From UBA6136 sp964386975 (GTDB taxonomy: Bacteria; Pseudomonadota; Gammaproteobacteria; Methylococcales; Methylococcaceae): a stretch of 64,000 bases of DNA. Below the pieces are notes generated by a model. The model worked only from the letters and a program-made list of their open reading frames with translations, did no database searches and was not told the DNA's origin. Numbering within the stretch: position 1 is the first letter of the stretch; each line of letters starts with the position of its first letter. Positions 8,804 to 17,931 of this stretch are shown here, one piece after another. Location: the NCBI GenBank assembly GCA_964386975.1, contig CAYLUS010000005.1:1-64000 (forward strand). The letters run 5' to 3'. A program made the position numbers and the translations under genes.

Positions 8804-11215
8804 TTACAGAGGAGGCGGGGGAGGAGCGAGTACCGTTCGGCTGCCGTTGGTCTCCGCGGGCCCTACAATCCCCGCATTTTCCATATCCTCAACCATGCGT
8901 GCGGCCCGGTTGTAACCAATCTTGAAGCGCCGCTGGACGCTCGAGATCGATGCCTTGCGTGATTCTGTGACAAAGCGCACGGCTTCATCGTAGAGGGAAT
9001 CAGTTTCATCACCCCCCTCAGCCCCCTTGTAGCCACCAAAGTCGCCACCACCACTCCCTTCATCACTGAATCGGGTGAGATCGAGCAGGTAATTAGTGGG
9101 CCCCGTGCGCTTTAAAAACTCGACCACCTTGTGGACGTCCTCATCGGAGACAAAGGCGCCATGGGCCCGCATCGGAAGGCCGGTTCCCGGAGGCAGGTAG
9201 AGCATGTCGCCATTGCCAAGAAGGGATTCGGCGCCGCCCTGATCGAGGATGGTGCGCGAGTCAATCTTGGAAGACACCTGGAAAGCAATGCGGGTCGGGA
9301 TGTTGGCTTTGATCAGACCGGTGATGACATCGACCGACGGCCGTTGGGTCGCGAGGATCAGGTGAAGACCGGCTGCGCGCGCCTTTTGTGCCAGGCGGGC
9401 AATCAGTTCTTCGACCTTCTTGCCGACAATCATCATCATGTCGGCCAATTCGTCGATCACCACGACGATGAAGGGCAGCGGCTCGAGGAAAGGGGCCTCA
9501 TCGAATTCGGTCAAAAGGTCAGGGCTCCAGAGCGGGTCGCGGATCGGTTCGCCTGCGTCGATCGCATCGCTGATCTTCTGGTTGAATCCCGCGAGGTTTC
9601 GAACCCCCATCAGTGACATCAGCTTGTAGCGGCGCTCCATCTCGGCGACACACCAGCGCAGCGCGTTGGCCGCCTCCTTCATATCGGTAACCACCGGCGT
9701 CAAAAGATGCGGAATTCCCTCATAAATCGAAAGTTCCAGCATCTTTGGATCGATCATGATCATCCTCAACTCCGAAGGCTTGGCCTTGTAGAGCATGCTG
9801 AGGATCATGACATTGACCGCCACGGACTTGCCCGATCCGGTAGTACCGGCGACCAGCAGGTGGGGCATGCGGGCCAGGTTTGCTGTCACCGGTTTTCCGC
9901 TGATGTCCTTGCCCAGCGTGACGGTTAGAGGCGATGCGCTACCCGAAAAAGCCTCAGAAGCCAACACGGAGTGCAAAAGCACCGTCTCGCGTTCCTCGTT
10001 GGGGATTTCAAGGCCGATGTGGGTCTTGCCGGCAATGATTTCGACCACGCGCACGCTGGTCACCGAAAGCGTCCGGGCCAGATCCTTGGCAAGCCCGCTG
10101 ATTCGACTGACCTTGACGCCCGGAGCCGGCTGCACCTCGAAGCGGGTAATCACCGGCCCCGGATGGACTTCCATGACCTGGACCTCAACACCGAAATCAT
10201 CAAGGATGGCTTCCAGCTGACGCGACATCGCTTCGAGCTGGGCATGGGTATAGCCGCGAACCCGAGGGGCCTGATCATTGAGGAGTTCCAGTGTCGGTAG
10301 TTGCCCGAGCCTGATCTCGGCGGGGGCCGAAGGCGTGTTGGCCTTTCGCGGCGCGAAGCGAATGACCTCTGGCTCCTCGGCAGGAGCGGATGTGATGAGG
10401 GGGCCTGCGACCGGTGCCGCGGCAGGCTCGATGTCGGCTTTTGCCTTGCCTCGAAGGCCCTGCCGCGCGCGGCTCTCGGAAACCGGTGCCGCCGATTCTT
10501 TCTGGGGTACAAAGGGTCGTGCATCGGTGAACTCCATCGGCGCGTCCTCCTCCTCGATGGACGGCATTCTCAAGCGTTTGGCCTTGACCCAGATGGCCAG
10601 CTGATTGATTTTCTCGAGTAGACCCAGTCCGAGTCGCCCAACCGCATCCAATACCCAGAACCAGGACACCCCGGTACACAGGGAAATCCCGCCGAGGAGC
10701 AGGGTGATCAGGAGGATCGTCATTCCGGTGCTGCCAAAGCCAACGAAAAAGCCCTCGGAGATTTCCTGCCCAAGCAGGCCGCCATAACCTTCGGGCAGAA
10801 TCAGGCGCGGACGCACCATGAAGCGTTCGGTGATGGCCGTTGCGGCAAGCACTGACAGGATAAAACCGGCCCAACGCAACAGCCGATCCAGGGGCGGACC
10901 CTGAAGGGCAGGTGGGTTTTTGAAGATCACATATCCATAAATCGCCAGCGCGAACGGAAAGCTGTAGGCGGTCACGCCAAAGAGCGATAGCAGGAGATCC
11001 GAAAGCCAGGCACCAAACTGGCCGGCGGCATTAGCGGCAAATGCACGCGAACCGGGATGACTCCAGCCTGGATCCTCGAGTTGATGGCTGACCAGGGCCA
11101 GAAGAACAAACAGGGAGACCGCCAGATAAACCAGAAACATGGTCTCGCGGACGATGCGCAGTACGGCTGCGCCCAACTCCCGATTGAAGGCCAATCGCTT
11201 CAAAAAGTGCTGCAA
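8804..11215 (-). CDS. ftsK: DNA translocase FtsK
   Basis: FtsK is the septum-anchored motor that pumps chromosome ends and activates XerCD at dif. The 803-residue product has an N-terminal membrane domain (hydrophobic segments at roughly 26-42, 75-98, 113-130 and 163-185), a short linker rich in Ala/Pro/Glu (about 220-310), the motor with Walker A AGTTGSGKS at 456-464, and a C-terminal winged-helix gamma domain (ISSVQRRFKIGYNRAARM). It ends in five prolines. An in-frame stop lies upstream, and the only start before the first membrane helix is the TTG at 11215, preceded by a run of G. The first internal ATG is codon 26 and would clip that helix, so the exact start is uncertain. Confidence 0.92.
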   Translation of the reverse strand: MQHFLKRLAFNRELGAAVLRIVRETMFLVYLAVSLFVLLALVSHQLEDPGWSHPGSRAFAANAAGQFGAWLSDLLLSLFGVTAYSFPFALAIYGYVIFKNPPALQGPPLDRLLRWAGFILSVLAATAITERFMVRPRLILPEGYGGLLGQEISEGFFVGFGSTGMTILLITLLLGGISLCTGVSWFWVLDAVGRLGLGLLEKINQLAIWVKAKRLRMPSIEEEDAPMEFTDARPFVPQKESAAPVSESRARQGLRGKAKADIEPAAAPVAGPLITSAPAEEPEVIRFAPRKANTPSAPAEIRLGQLPTLELLNDQAPRVRGYTHAQLEAMSRQLEAILDDFGVEVQVMEVHPGPVITRFEVQPAPGVKVSRISGLAKDLARTLSVTSVRVVEIIAGKTHIGLEIPNEERETVLLHSVLASEAFSGSASPLTVTLGKDISGKPVTANLARMPHLLVAGTTGSGKSVAVNVMILSMLYKAKPSELRMIMIDPKMLELSIYEGIPHLLTPVVTDMKEAANALRWCVAEMERRYKLMSLMGVRNLAGFNQKISDAIDAGEPIRDPLWSPDLLTEFDEAPFLEPLPFIVVVIDELADMMMIVGKKVEELIARLAQKARAAGLHLILATQRPSVDVITGLIKANIPTRIAFQVSSKIDSRTILDQGGAESLLGNGDMLYLPPGTGLPMRAHGAFVSDEDVHKVVEFLKRTGPTNYLLDLTRFSDEGSGGGDFGGYKGAEGGDETDSLYDEAVRFVTESRKASISSVQRRFKIGYNRAARMVEDMENAGIVGPAETNGSRTVLAPPPPPL

Positions 11216-11745
11216 GAACCCCCCATTGTTCCGTACCGAGCGTGTCTTTTTTTATCCAAAGGTTGAGATGCGTGTCGTCGTGCCTTTGGACTCGGGTGAT
11301 TATTTTGCCCGAGCCGGGCGCTTTGGTCATGTTTAATCGCAGCTGGCGTGTTTGATTAAGGACCATCACCGGCAATTGCAGCACCGCGCGAGAGCCCCCT
11401 TACTGAGACGGTACGGAACGCTATTGCCAGTTCGCTGGCGGGAACCTCTGGATACAACCGTACCTCTGATCGTGAAGGACCTGGCGATACTACAGGTGCT
11501 ATCTATCGCCTGAGTAGCGTCTCGCCCCCTGCTTCATCTGACGCTCCAGAGGCGTTTTTGCCAGTGCCCAAGGGCGATGGGCATCGAGCGACAATCCGGG
11601 CGGTTGGTGGGGCTGGATGCGGTGGCGATCCGGAGCGCCTGGATCTCGCGCTTCAGCGTCGGACAGACAGCCGCATGCGAGTTCCCGCGCAATTTGTTTT
11701 ATGATCACACCCACACTCTGACACCCTGCATGGAGAATGCATGCC
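11216..11745. other. 530-base gap between divergent ftsK and trxB; no clear gene
   Basis: An 11-base sequence GTTCCGTACCG (11228-11238) recurs in inverted orientation as CGGTACGGAAC (11409-11419). On the plus strand a frame stays open from about 11360 to 11703 with plausible protein-like composition (GTSGYNRTSDREGPGD near 11441), but it has an upstream stop and no ATG/GTG start. It may be a remnant or chance. No tRNA is visible. The region probably contains the promoters for ftsK and trxB. Confidence 0.4.
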
Positions 11746-12699
11746 ATGACGAATTCCCGCCACTCTCGCTTGATCATTCTGGGTTCTGGCCCGGCTGGCT
11801 ATACGGCTGCCGTCTATGCCGCGCGCGCCAATCTTCGCCCCTTGCTCGTGACTGGCCTGCAAATGGGCGGTCAGCTGACCACCACCACCGAAGTGGATAA
11901 CTGGCCAGGGGATGCCGAGGGAGTCCAGGGTCCGGATCTGATGGAGCGGATGCGCAAGCATGCAGAACGCTTTGAAACCGAAATCGTCTTTGACCATATT
12001 CATACGGCCGATCTCTCGAAGAGGCCATTTCAACTGACCGGGGATTCTGGCAGCTACAGCTGCGATGCATTGGTCATCGCCACTGGTGCCTCGGCGCGAT
12101 ATCTTGGTCTCCCCTCTGAGGAAGCCTTTCAGGGACGCGGGGTTTCCGCCTGCGCTACCTGTGATGGTTTTTTCTACCGTGGCAAACGCGTGGCGGTGAT
12201 CGGGGGCGGCAACACGGCGGTGGAGGAGGCGTTGTATCTTTCCAATATCGCTTCCCATGTGACCGTCGTGCATCGCCGTGACCGCTTCCGCTCGGAAAAG
12301 ATCCTGGCAGATAAATTGCTCAAGAAAGCCCAGGAGAGCAATGTCTCGATTGAATGGAATCACACGCTGGATGAGGTCCTCGGCGATGCAGCCGGGGTGA
12401 ATGGCATGCGTATTAAGGACGTCAACACAGGCACCACCCGCGATCTGGCGCTCGATGGCGTCTTCATTGCTATTGGCCACAGCCCCAATACCCAGCTGTT
12501 CGAGGGACAACTGGAGATGCGGGGGGGATACCTGATCGTCAAGGGTGGTCTTGAAGGCGGTGCTACCAGCACTAGCATTCCCGGCGTCTTTGCGGCGGGT
12601 GATGTGGCGGATTCGGTCTATCGTCAGGCCATTACCTCGGCAGGCTCCGGCTGCATGGCGGCACTGGATGCCGACAAGTTCCTCGAATCGCAGAGCTGA
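11746..12699 (+). CDS. trxB: Thioredoxin reductase
   Basis: TrxB is the cytoplasmic FAD enzyme that passes electrons from NADPH to thioredoxin. The sequence shows the FAD-binding GSGPAGYTAA near the N-terminus, the redox-active CATC in the middle (ACATCDGFF), the NADPH-binding GGGNTAVEEA and the C-terminal FAD segment GVFAAGDVAD. An ATG at 11737 directly abuts the GGAGA ribosome-binding site. The ATG at 11746 has a nine-base spacing from it, so I chose the latter, giving 317 residues. It is divergent from ftsK and upstream of the ribosomal protein operon. Confidence 0.95.
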   Translation: MTNSRHSRLIILGSGPAGYTAAVYAARANLRPLLVTGLQMGGQLTTTTEVDNWPGDAEGVQGPDLMERMRKHAERFETEIVFDHIHTADLSKRPFQLTGDSGSYSCDALVIATGASARYLGLPSEEAFQGRGVSACATCDGFFYRGKRVAVIGGGNTAVEEALYLSNIASHVTVVHRRDRFRSEKILADKLLKKAQESNVSIEWNHTLDEVLGDAAGVNGMRIKDVNTGTTRDLALDGVFIAIGHSPNTQLFEGQLEMRGGYLIVKGGLEGGATSTSIPGVFAAGDVADSVYRQAITSAGSGCMAALDADKFLESQS

Positions 12700-12724
12700 C
12701 CTTTGAGGAAAGAGGGCATGAGGC

Positions 12725-12753
12725 TTGTTTTGCTTCCGATAAGTCTCTAGAAT
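12725..12753 (+). promoter_or_regulatory. Sigma70 promoter of the rpsF operon
   Basis: TTGTTT (12725-12730) and TAGAAT (12748-12753) are spaced by 17 bases, just after trxB and 88 bases before rpsF. Both boxes match consensus well, and a strong promoter is expected for ribosomal proteins. Confidence 0.6.
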
Positions 12754-12759
12754 CCGAGG

Positions 12760-12840
12760 GTTTAACCGTCGCCCTTTGCGGGGCGATCCTCCTTGCTGCA
12801 CCGATTGTTCGGGTAGCTTTTCCATCCATAGGGAGCATTC
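12760..12840 (+). promoter_or_regulatory. rpsF 5' leader with hairpin; possible S6:S18 autoregulatory site
   Basis: The untranslated leader contains a stem TCGCCC / GGGCGA with a short loop (about 12769-12787), preceded by AACCG. Many bacterial rpsF leaders carry a conserved CCG next to a hairpin that binds the S6:S18 dimer and represses the operon. The resemblance here was judged by eye only. Confidence 0.35.
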
Positions 12841-13239
12841 ATGCGACATTATGAAATCATCTTCATGGTTCACCCTGACCAAAGCGCTCAGGTTCCGGCC
12901 ATGGTCGAACGTTATCGTGCATTGATCGAAACGGCCGCGGGCGCCGTTCATCGCCTTGAGGACTGGGGCCGCCGTCAGCTGGCTTACCCAATCAACAAGA
13001 TTCACAAGGCGCATTATGTGCTGATGAACATCCAGTGCGATCAGGCCACGCTTGAGGAACTGGAAAGCGGTTTTCGTTTCAATGATGCGGTTTTGCGCAG
13101 CCTCACGATCCGCAAGGACTTGGCAGTGACCGAACCGTCTCCGATGGCCCGCAAGGAAAGTCAGGAGTCCCATTCGATCCGTGATGACGACAGTGATGAG
13201 GCCGGTTCTGCCGGTTCTACGGGTTCTGCAGACGAATAA
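12841..13239 (+). CDS. rpsF: 30S ribosomal protein bS6
   Basis: S6 binds 16S rRNA in the platform as a heterodimer with S18. The N-terminus MRHYEIIFMVHPDQ and the LEDWGRRQLAYPINK segment are diagnostic. The product is 132 residues and ends in an acidic Ser/Gly/Asp/Glu tail from about residue 105, as in many proteobacterial S6 proteins that are glutamylated; glutamylation itself is not shown. It is the first gene of the rpsF-rpsR-(membrane protein)-rplI operon, with a promoter and leader directly upstream. Confidence 0.96.
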   Translation: MRHYEIIFMVHPDQSAQVPAMVERYRALIETAAGAVHRLEDWGRRQLAYPINKIHKAHYVLMNIQCDQATLEELESGFRFNDAVLRSLTIRKDLAVTEPSPMARKESQESHSIRDDDSDEAGSAGSTGSADE

Positions 13240-13290
13240 GCCCCATCCCGCATCTTCATCACCACGTTACCGAATTCAGTGAGGTTCTAA

Positions 13291-13515
13291 ATGTCACGTC
13301 AGTTCAAGCGCAAGAAATTCAACCGGCTTTCCGCGGAAGGCCAGACCATTGACTACAAGGATCTGGATACCCTCCAGGAATATTTGTCAGAGACCGGCAA
13401 GATCGTTCCGAGCCGGATTACCGGCACCAAGGTCAAGCATCAGCGCGAGCTGGCCATCGCCATCAAGCGGGCTCGCTTCCTGGCGCTGTTGCCGTTCTGC
13501 GATAGCCACGAATAA
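13291..13515 (+). CDS. rpsR: 30S ribosomal protein bS18
   Basis: A 74-residue basic protein with the S18 core: DYKD.DTLQEYLSETGKI, then GTKVKHQRELA.AIKRARFLALLPF. It partners S6 in the small subunit. The gap to rpsF is about 50 bases and there is no priB gene between them, unlike E. coli. An ATG start preceded by GAGG supports translation. Confidence 0.97.
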   Translation: MSRQFKRKKFNRLSAEGQTIDYKDLDTLQEYLSETGKIVPSRITGTKVKHQRELAIAIKRARFLALLPFCDSHE

Positions 13516-13548
13516 ACCAAGACGCATTCACTGGATCAGAAGCGATCA

Positions 13549-14460
13549 ATGAGCGCATTGGCTGGATTCATCATGAGAGGCCGGTCATCGGCGATTCTGG
13601 TGATCTCCGCGTTGACCATCCTGTCATGGCTGGTCTCCGTGGCGAGCCTTCTCGCGGCGGCAGCCCTGGCGTTACCGACCTTGAGGCGAGGCGCAAGAGA
13701 GGGGGCCTTGCTGCTTGCAGGGGCGCTGCCGGTGGTTGCATTGGCGGGCCAGCTGATCATGGGAAACGCCGTTCAGGCGGCGGGCTTCTCCCTGATCACA
13801 TGGATTCCGGTATTTCTGATCGCCCTCGTTCTGAGGGAGTCTCAAAGTCTGGCGGTAGCCATCCTGGCTGCCATCGGTATTGGACTTCTGGTGGTGATCG
13901 GATTCTTCGCCGTGGTCGATGATCCCGCGACCTTCTGGAGTGCACAGATCCAGACGGCCCTTCGGCCGATTCTCGAACAGCAGACCACCGGTGATGGCCA
14001 GGCACTCGTCACTCAGACGCTGGCCAGCTTTTCGCGGTATGCGACAGGCGCGATCTCGGCAGGGTCTGTGATCTCGGTCCTCATGAGTCTACTGATCGCC
14101 CGCTGGTGGCAATCCAGCCTCTTCAATCCGGGAGGATTTGGTGCCGAGTTTCGTGCGCTGCGTCTGCCCTCGATTGTGGGGGGATTCTTCATCGCCGTTG
14201 TCTTGGTGGTGAGTATCGCTGGGGGTGAGGTCGGCATTTTTGCCGCCAATCTCCTCCTGCCTGCCTTCATGGGACTCTTGCTTCAGGGCTTCTCGGTCGT
14301 CCACGCTCTGAGTCATGAGCGGTCCAGCGGAAAGTTTTGGTTAACGGGCCTTTACATAGGAATCATGTTTTTCGCACCGCTGTTTATCGTGGTTGCGCTC
14401 ATGGGTCTTACCGACCCCTGGCTGAACTGGCGGATGCGGTTTAAAGGTTCCAGCACCTGA
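13549..14460 (+). CDS. DUF2232/YybS-like polytopic membrane protein
   Basis: The 303-residue product is almost entirely hydrophobic, with about eight predicted transmembrane segments, and is encoded between rpsR and rplI. A YybS-like (DUF2232) membrane protein at exactly this place is a known arrangement in several proteobacteria and Firmicutes, so synteny supports the assignment. Its function is not established. It starts 33 bases after rpsR and ends 33 bases before rplI, so it is co-transcribed with them. The ATG at 13549 gives a short leader before the first helix. Confidence 0.75.
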   Translation: MSALAGFIMRGRSSAILVISALTILSWLVSVASLLAAAALALPTLRRGAREGALLLAGALPVVALAGQLIMGNAVQAAGFSLITWIPVFLIALVLRESQSLAVAILAAIGIGLLVVIGFFAVVDDPATFWSAQIQTALRPILEQQTTGDGQALVTQTLASFSRYATGAISAGSVISVLMSLLIARWWQSSLFNPGGFGAEFRALRLPSIVGGFFIAVVLVVSIAGGEVGIFAANLLLPAFMGLLLQGFSVVHALSHERSSGKFWLTGLYIGIMFFAPLFIVVALMGLTDPWLNWRMRFKGSST

Positions 14461-14493
14461 TCTCTCTACAAAATTCATTTCTGAGGCACACAA

Positions 14494-14940
14494 ATGGAAA
14501 TCATTCTTCTTGAAAAAATCCCGAATCTGGGTGGGCTGGGCGATAAAGTCAGCGTCAAGCCGGGCTATGGCCGCAATTACCTGATTCCGCAGGGAAAAGC
14601 CGTGGCCGCCACGGCTGAAAAGATCGCACAATTCGAACAGCGCCGCGCTGAACTCGAAAAGAAGGCTGCAGAGGCGCTTTCAGCCGCTGAGGTCCGCGCC
14701 GAGGCGATCGCCAAACTGGTGGTCAGCATCGCGCATAAGGCCGGTGAGGAAGGCCGCCTTTATGGTTCAATCGGTACCCGCGACATCGCCGATGCGGTCA
14801 GCCAGCAGGGCGTGGCCGTTGAAAAGCACGAAGTACGCCTGCCCACGGGCGCCATTCGCAACATCGGTGACTATGAAGTCGCCATCCAGGTGCATGGCGA
14901 TGTCGTCGCTCAGCTGCAGCTGAAGGTTGTTCCCGAGTAA
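14494..14940 (+). CDS. rplI: 50S ribosomal protein bL9
   Basis: L9 has an N-terminal 23S-binding domain, a long connecting helix and a C-terminal domain. All three parts are visible in 148 residues: MEIILLEKIPNLGGLGDKV followed by KPGYGRNYLIP, then an Ala/Glu/Lys-rich helix from about 45 to 75, then LYGSIGTRDIADA. It is the last gene of the operon and is followed by a hairpin. Confidence 0.97.
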   Translation: MEIILLEKIPNLGGLGDKVSVKPGYGRNYLIPQGKAVAATAEKIAQFEQRRAELEKKAAEALSAAEVRAEAIAKLVVSIAHKAGEEGRLYGSIGTRDIADAVSQQGVAVEKHEVRLPTGAIRNIGDYEVAIQVHGDVVAQLQLKVVPE

Positions 14941-14954
14941 GGAATTACCCCCGC

Positions 14955-14974
14955 GGCATGGCTTTGGCCGTGCC
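14955..14974 (+). terminator. Hairpin after rplI
   Basis: GGCA-T-GGC (14955-14962) pairs with GCC-G-TGCC (14967-14974) around a TTTG loop. It is 15 bases past the rplI stop and 18 bases before waaA. It lacks a T-tract, so any termination is probably partial. Confidence 0.3.
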
Positions 14975-14991
14975 AACCAAAGGCACCGGGC

Positions 14992-16266
14992 ATGAGACAT
15001 CTCTACACTGGATTGTTTTATGCCCTGGTGCCTTTTTTGTATCTTCGACTGCTGATCAAAGGACGCAAGCAACCCGGTTATCTGCAACGGATCAGTGAAC
15101 GGTTTGGCTATTATGCCAAGGCATCCCTCTCTCCCTCGATCCGCCCCCTATGGATTCATGCCGTTTCGGTTGGGGAGTGCGAGGCCGTGTTTCCACTAGT
15201 GAAGCGGTTGCTCAGCCATGCGGATTGCCCGCCACTGTTGATGACCTGTACGACCCCGACCGGTTCGCAGCGCATCCAGGAAGTCCTGGGCTCCAGGGTT
15301 TTGCATGTCTACCTTCCCTACGATCTGCCGGTTGCCGTAGCAGGTTTTCTAAGACACTTTAACCCCAGGGCCGGCGTCATCGTTGAAACGGAGATTTGGC
15401 CGAATCTGTTTTACGGCTGTAAGCAAAAAGAGATACCGCTGGCCATTATCAATGGCCGGCTGTCGTTGAATTCACTCAAAGGCTATCAACGACTCGGGCG
15501 TGTGATGCATGACATACTCGCGGCGGTTCGCATCCTTGCGACCCAGACCCAGGAGGATGCCGATCGCTACCTTGCAGCGGGGGCACCGCCTGAGAGGCTG
15601 AGAGTGGCCGGCAACATCAAGTTCGACATCGCCTTTGATGAAGCCATGGAGGAGGAGGCGCTTCATCTTCGCGCGGCGCTTTTTGGACAGCGGCCGGTCT
15701 GGATTGCCGGAAGCACGCATCCTGGGGAGGAGGCGATCCTTTTGGAGGCGCACCGCGCCATTCGTGTTCAGCATCCTGAAGCGGTTCTCGTCCTGGCACC
15801 CCGCCATCCGGAACGGGCTCAGGAAGTGGTTTCCCTGATCGCTCAGCAGGGCGAGTCTGTCACCTTACGATCGGAGGGGACCTCTCTGAAGGCAACCGAT
15901 TCTGTCTTTCTGATCGATGGGGTTGGCGAACTCAAGCGCTTTTATGGCGCTGCGGATGTGGCCTTTCTTGGCGGAAGTCTGATTCCCCATGGCGGACAGA
16001 ACCCCTTGGAGGCGCAGATCGCCGGGCGTCCGGTCCTCTTTGGTCCTTTCATGATGAATTTCAAGTCGATTGCCCGAACAATCCTCGAGGAGCAGACCGG
16101 CCGTGAGGTCAGCGATGCCCAGGAACTGGCGACACAGGTCCTGATGCTACTGGATCATCCAGCCGATGCCGGCGCCATGGGGGAGCGCGGCCGCGCCTTC
16201 GTCAAAGCGAACCAAGGTGCTCTTGACCGGATCGAATCCCTGATTACCCGCGATTTGATGGCCTGA
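14992..16266 (+). CDS. waaA: 3-deoxy-D-manno-octulosonic acid (Kdo) transferase
   Basis: WaaA (KdtA) transfers Kdo from CMP-Kdo to lipid A precursors at the inner membrane, so the cell makes LPS. The 424-residue product has an N-terminal membrane anchor (residues about 5-22) with RHLYTGLFYALVPFLYLRLL, the GT30 segment IHAVSVGECEA, ETEIWPNL, and the C-terminal GGSLIPHGGQNPLE motif that contacts the nucleotide-sugar. Length and motifs are typical. It is monocistronic or weakly coupled to the ribosomal operon. Confidence 0.95.
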   Translation: MRHLYTGLFYALVPFLYLRLLIKGRKQPGYLQRISERFGYYAKASLSPSIRPLWIHAVSVGECEAVFPLVKRLLSHADCPPLLMTCTTPTGSQRIQEVLGSRVLHVYLPYDLPVAVAGFLRHFNPRAGVIVETEIWPNLFYGCKQKEIPLAIINGRLSLNSLKGYQRLGRVMHDILAAVRILATQTQEDADRYLAAGAPPERLRVAGNIKFDIAFDEAMEEEALHLRAALFGQRPVWIAGSTHPGEEAILLEAHRAIRVQHPEAVLVLAPRHPERAQEVVSLIAQQGESVTLRSEGTSLKATDSVFLIDGVGELKRFYGAADVAFLGGSLIPHGGQNPLEAQIAGRPVLFGPFMMNFKSIARTILEEQTGREVSDAQELATQVLMLLDHPADAGAMGERGRAFVKANQGALDRIESLITRDLMA

Positions 16267-16324
16267 AGACCACGCTCGCATTCATCCTTCTGAAGACGTA
16301 CTTTTTACATATATCGGATTACTC

Positions 16325-17416
16325 ATGACGCTTTACTGTGGCATCGTCGGACTTCCCAACGTCGGCAAATCGACTCTTTTCAATGCACTGACCAAAGCAG
16401 CGATCGCCGCTGAGAACTATCCCTTTTGTACCATCGATCCCAATGTTGGCGTGGTACCCGTGCCAGATCCCCGCCTTGATGCGCTGGCTGAGATCGTCAA
16501 GCCGGAGCGCGTTGTTCCCACCTCAATGGAGTTTGTCGATATCGCAGGCCTCGTTGCGGGTGCCTCTCAAGGTGAGGGTCTCGGTAACCAGTTTCTGGCG
16601 CATATCCGTGAGACCGATGCCATTGCCCACGTTGTTCGCTGTTTTGAAGATGAGGATGTCATCCATGTAGCCGGCAAAGTGGATCCCTTGTCTGACATCG
16701 AAGTGATCAATACCGAACTCAGCCTTGCCGATATGACCAGTGTCGATAAGGCGCTGCAAAAAGCCGTCAAGGCCTCAAAATCCGGCAACAAGGAGGAACT
16801 GGCAAAGAAAGATCTCTTCGAGCGGGTCCTGGCGCATCTGGATACCGGTAAACCGGTCCGCATTCTGCCGATCGAAAACGAGGAAAAAAAATGGCTTCGC
16901 GAGCTTCACCTGCTCACGGCAAAGCCAACCATGTACATCGCCAATGTCCGCGAGGATGGATTCAAGGACAATCCCTTCCTGGATCGGGTCATGGCTTTTG
17001 CTGAGGAGGAGGGCGCCCAGGTGGTTCCTGTTTGTGCCGCATTCGAAGCGGAAATCGCGCAGCTGGATGAGGGGGACAAGGACGAGTTTCTGGCCGAAAT
17101 CGGCATGAAAGAACCCGGGCTTAATCGCGTCATCCGGGCGGCCTACACGCTCCTGAATCTGGCCACCTATTTCACCGCCGGGGTCAAGGAAGTCCGGGCA
17201 TGGACCATCCCGGTCGGTGCAACGGCCCCTCAATCAGCCGGCGTCATCCACACCGATTTTGAGCGTGGATTCATTCGTGCTGAGGTCATCGCCTTTGAGG
17301 ATTATGTTCAGCATCGGGGGGAGCAGGGCGCAAAAGATGCTGGTAAATGGCGACTGGAAGGTAAGGAATATGTCATGCACGATGGTGATGTCGTTCACTT
17401 TAGATTTAACGTCTAA
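16325..17416 (+). CDS. ychF: Redox-regulated ATPase YchF (OLA1 family)
   Basis: YchF is an Obg-family P-loop protein that prefers ATP over GTP and binds ribosomes; it is linked to stress and redox responses. The N-terminus GIVGLPNVGKSTLFNALT contains the P-loop, NYPFCTIDPNVG is the switch region, and a C-terminal TGS-like domain includes FERGFIRAEVI. At 363 residues it is full length and undamaged, although a fragment of an integrase begins about 45 bases after its stop. Confidence 0.96.
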   Translation: MTLYCGIVGLPNVGKSTLFNALTKAAIAAENYPFCTIDPNVGVVPVPDPRLDALAEIVKPERVVPTSMEFVDIAGLVAGASQGEGLGNQFLAHIRETDAIAHVVRCFEDEDVIHVAGKVDPLSDIEVINTELSLADMTSVDKALQKAVKASKSGNKEELAKKDLFERVLAHLDTGKPVRILPIENEEKKWLRELHLLTAKPTMYIANVREDGFKDNPFLDRVMAFAEEEGAQVVPVCAAFEAEIAQLDEGDKDEFLAEIGMKEPGLNRVIRAAYTLLNLATYFTAGVKEVRAWTIPVGATAPQSAGVIHTDFERGFIRAEVIAFEDYVQHRGEQGAKDAGKWRLEGKEYVMHDGDVVHFRFNV

Positions 17417-17459
17417 GCTGTAACCATCGGTTTTGGGTGTTCGCGGGTGTTTTTCACCG

Positions 17460-17636
17460 GACTGGATGGAGCGCCAGCTTGCCTATAGCGAACCGAACTC
17501 CGTTCGCCGCACCTACAACCACGCCGACGACCTGAAAGATCGAGCCAAGATGATGCAGCAATGGGCCGACCTACTGGATCAATGGAAAGGCGGGACACAT
17601 AAGATCCTTACGATCAAGACTGAAGCCGCCGTTTAA
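17460..17636 (+). pseudogene. 3' fragment of a phage/island tyrosine integrase
   Basis: Translated in frame from 17463, the sequence reads WMERQLAY, then NSVRRTYNHADDL, then MMQQWADLLDQW. This matches the extreme C-terminus of P4-type (DUF4102) integrases, which read roughly MERQLAH..N.VR.AYNHA.....RR.MMQ.WADYLD. The active-site tyrosine region and everything upstream are missing. Only about 55 residues remain, directly after ychF, so the 5' end was deleted. It marks the edge of a former genomic island. Confidence 0.75.
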
Positions 17637-17640
17637 CGCA

Positions 17641-17889
17641 GTGGTGGCGATTGGTGGATTGGACATGTTGCTGTTTCTTAGAAATCGCAACATATTTGAT
17701 TGGCCTGTCGTCACCAGCGACATAGGCTGGGGACGTGGCGCAAGAATCCATAAAACTCACCATGTCCAGTTGGCGCCCAGACCAACCCTACTGTTGCCGG
17801 TTGGGCGAGAAAAGCTATTTATTCATCCCAAGCTGATGCAATGGCTAACGCGGGACATCAATTCATTTCAGGGATACAAAATGGTATGA
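17641..17889 (+). CDS. Small hypothetical protein, possibly a gene fragment
   Basis: This 82-codon frame begins with GTG, five bases after the integrase fragment. It contains FDWPVVTSDIGW followed by an alternating hydrophobic stretch (APRPTLLLPVGRE). The TSD-then-hydrophobic pattern resembles the C-terminal part of DUF4238-type proteins, but only weakly. The Met codon at position 9 is the other possible start. Given its neighbours (integrase and TnpB debris) it may be a truncated passenger gene. I cannot assign a function. Confidence 0.3.
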   Translation: MVAIGGLDMLLFLRNRNIFDWPVVTSDIGWGRGARIHKTHHVQLAPRPTLLLPVGREKLFIHPKLMQWLTRDINSFQGYKMV

Positions 17890-17931
17890 ACAAGAAGGGG
17901 CTCGGCGAACGCGATAGCTGCATTAAGTTCA

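Noticed and set aside
11653..13173. 506-codon minus-strand frame across trxB and rpsF
   Set aside because: It lies entirely opposite two unambiguous conserved genes, and its translation has no recognisable motif.
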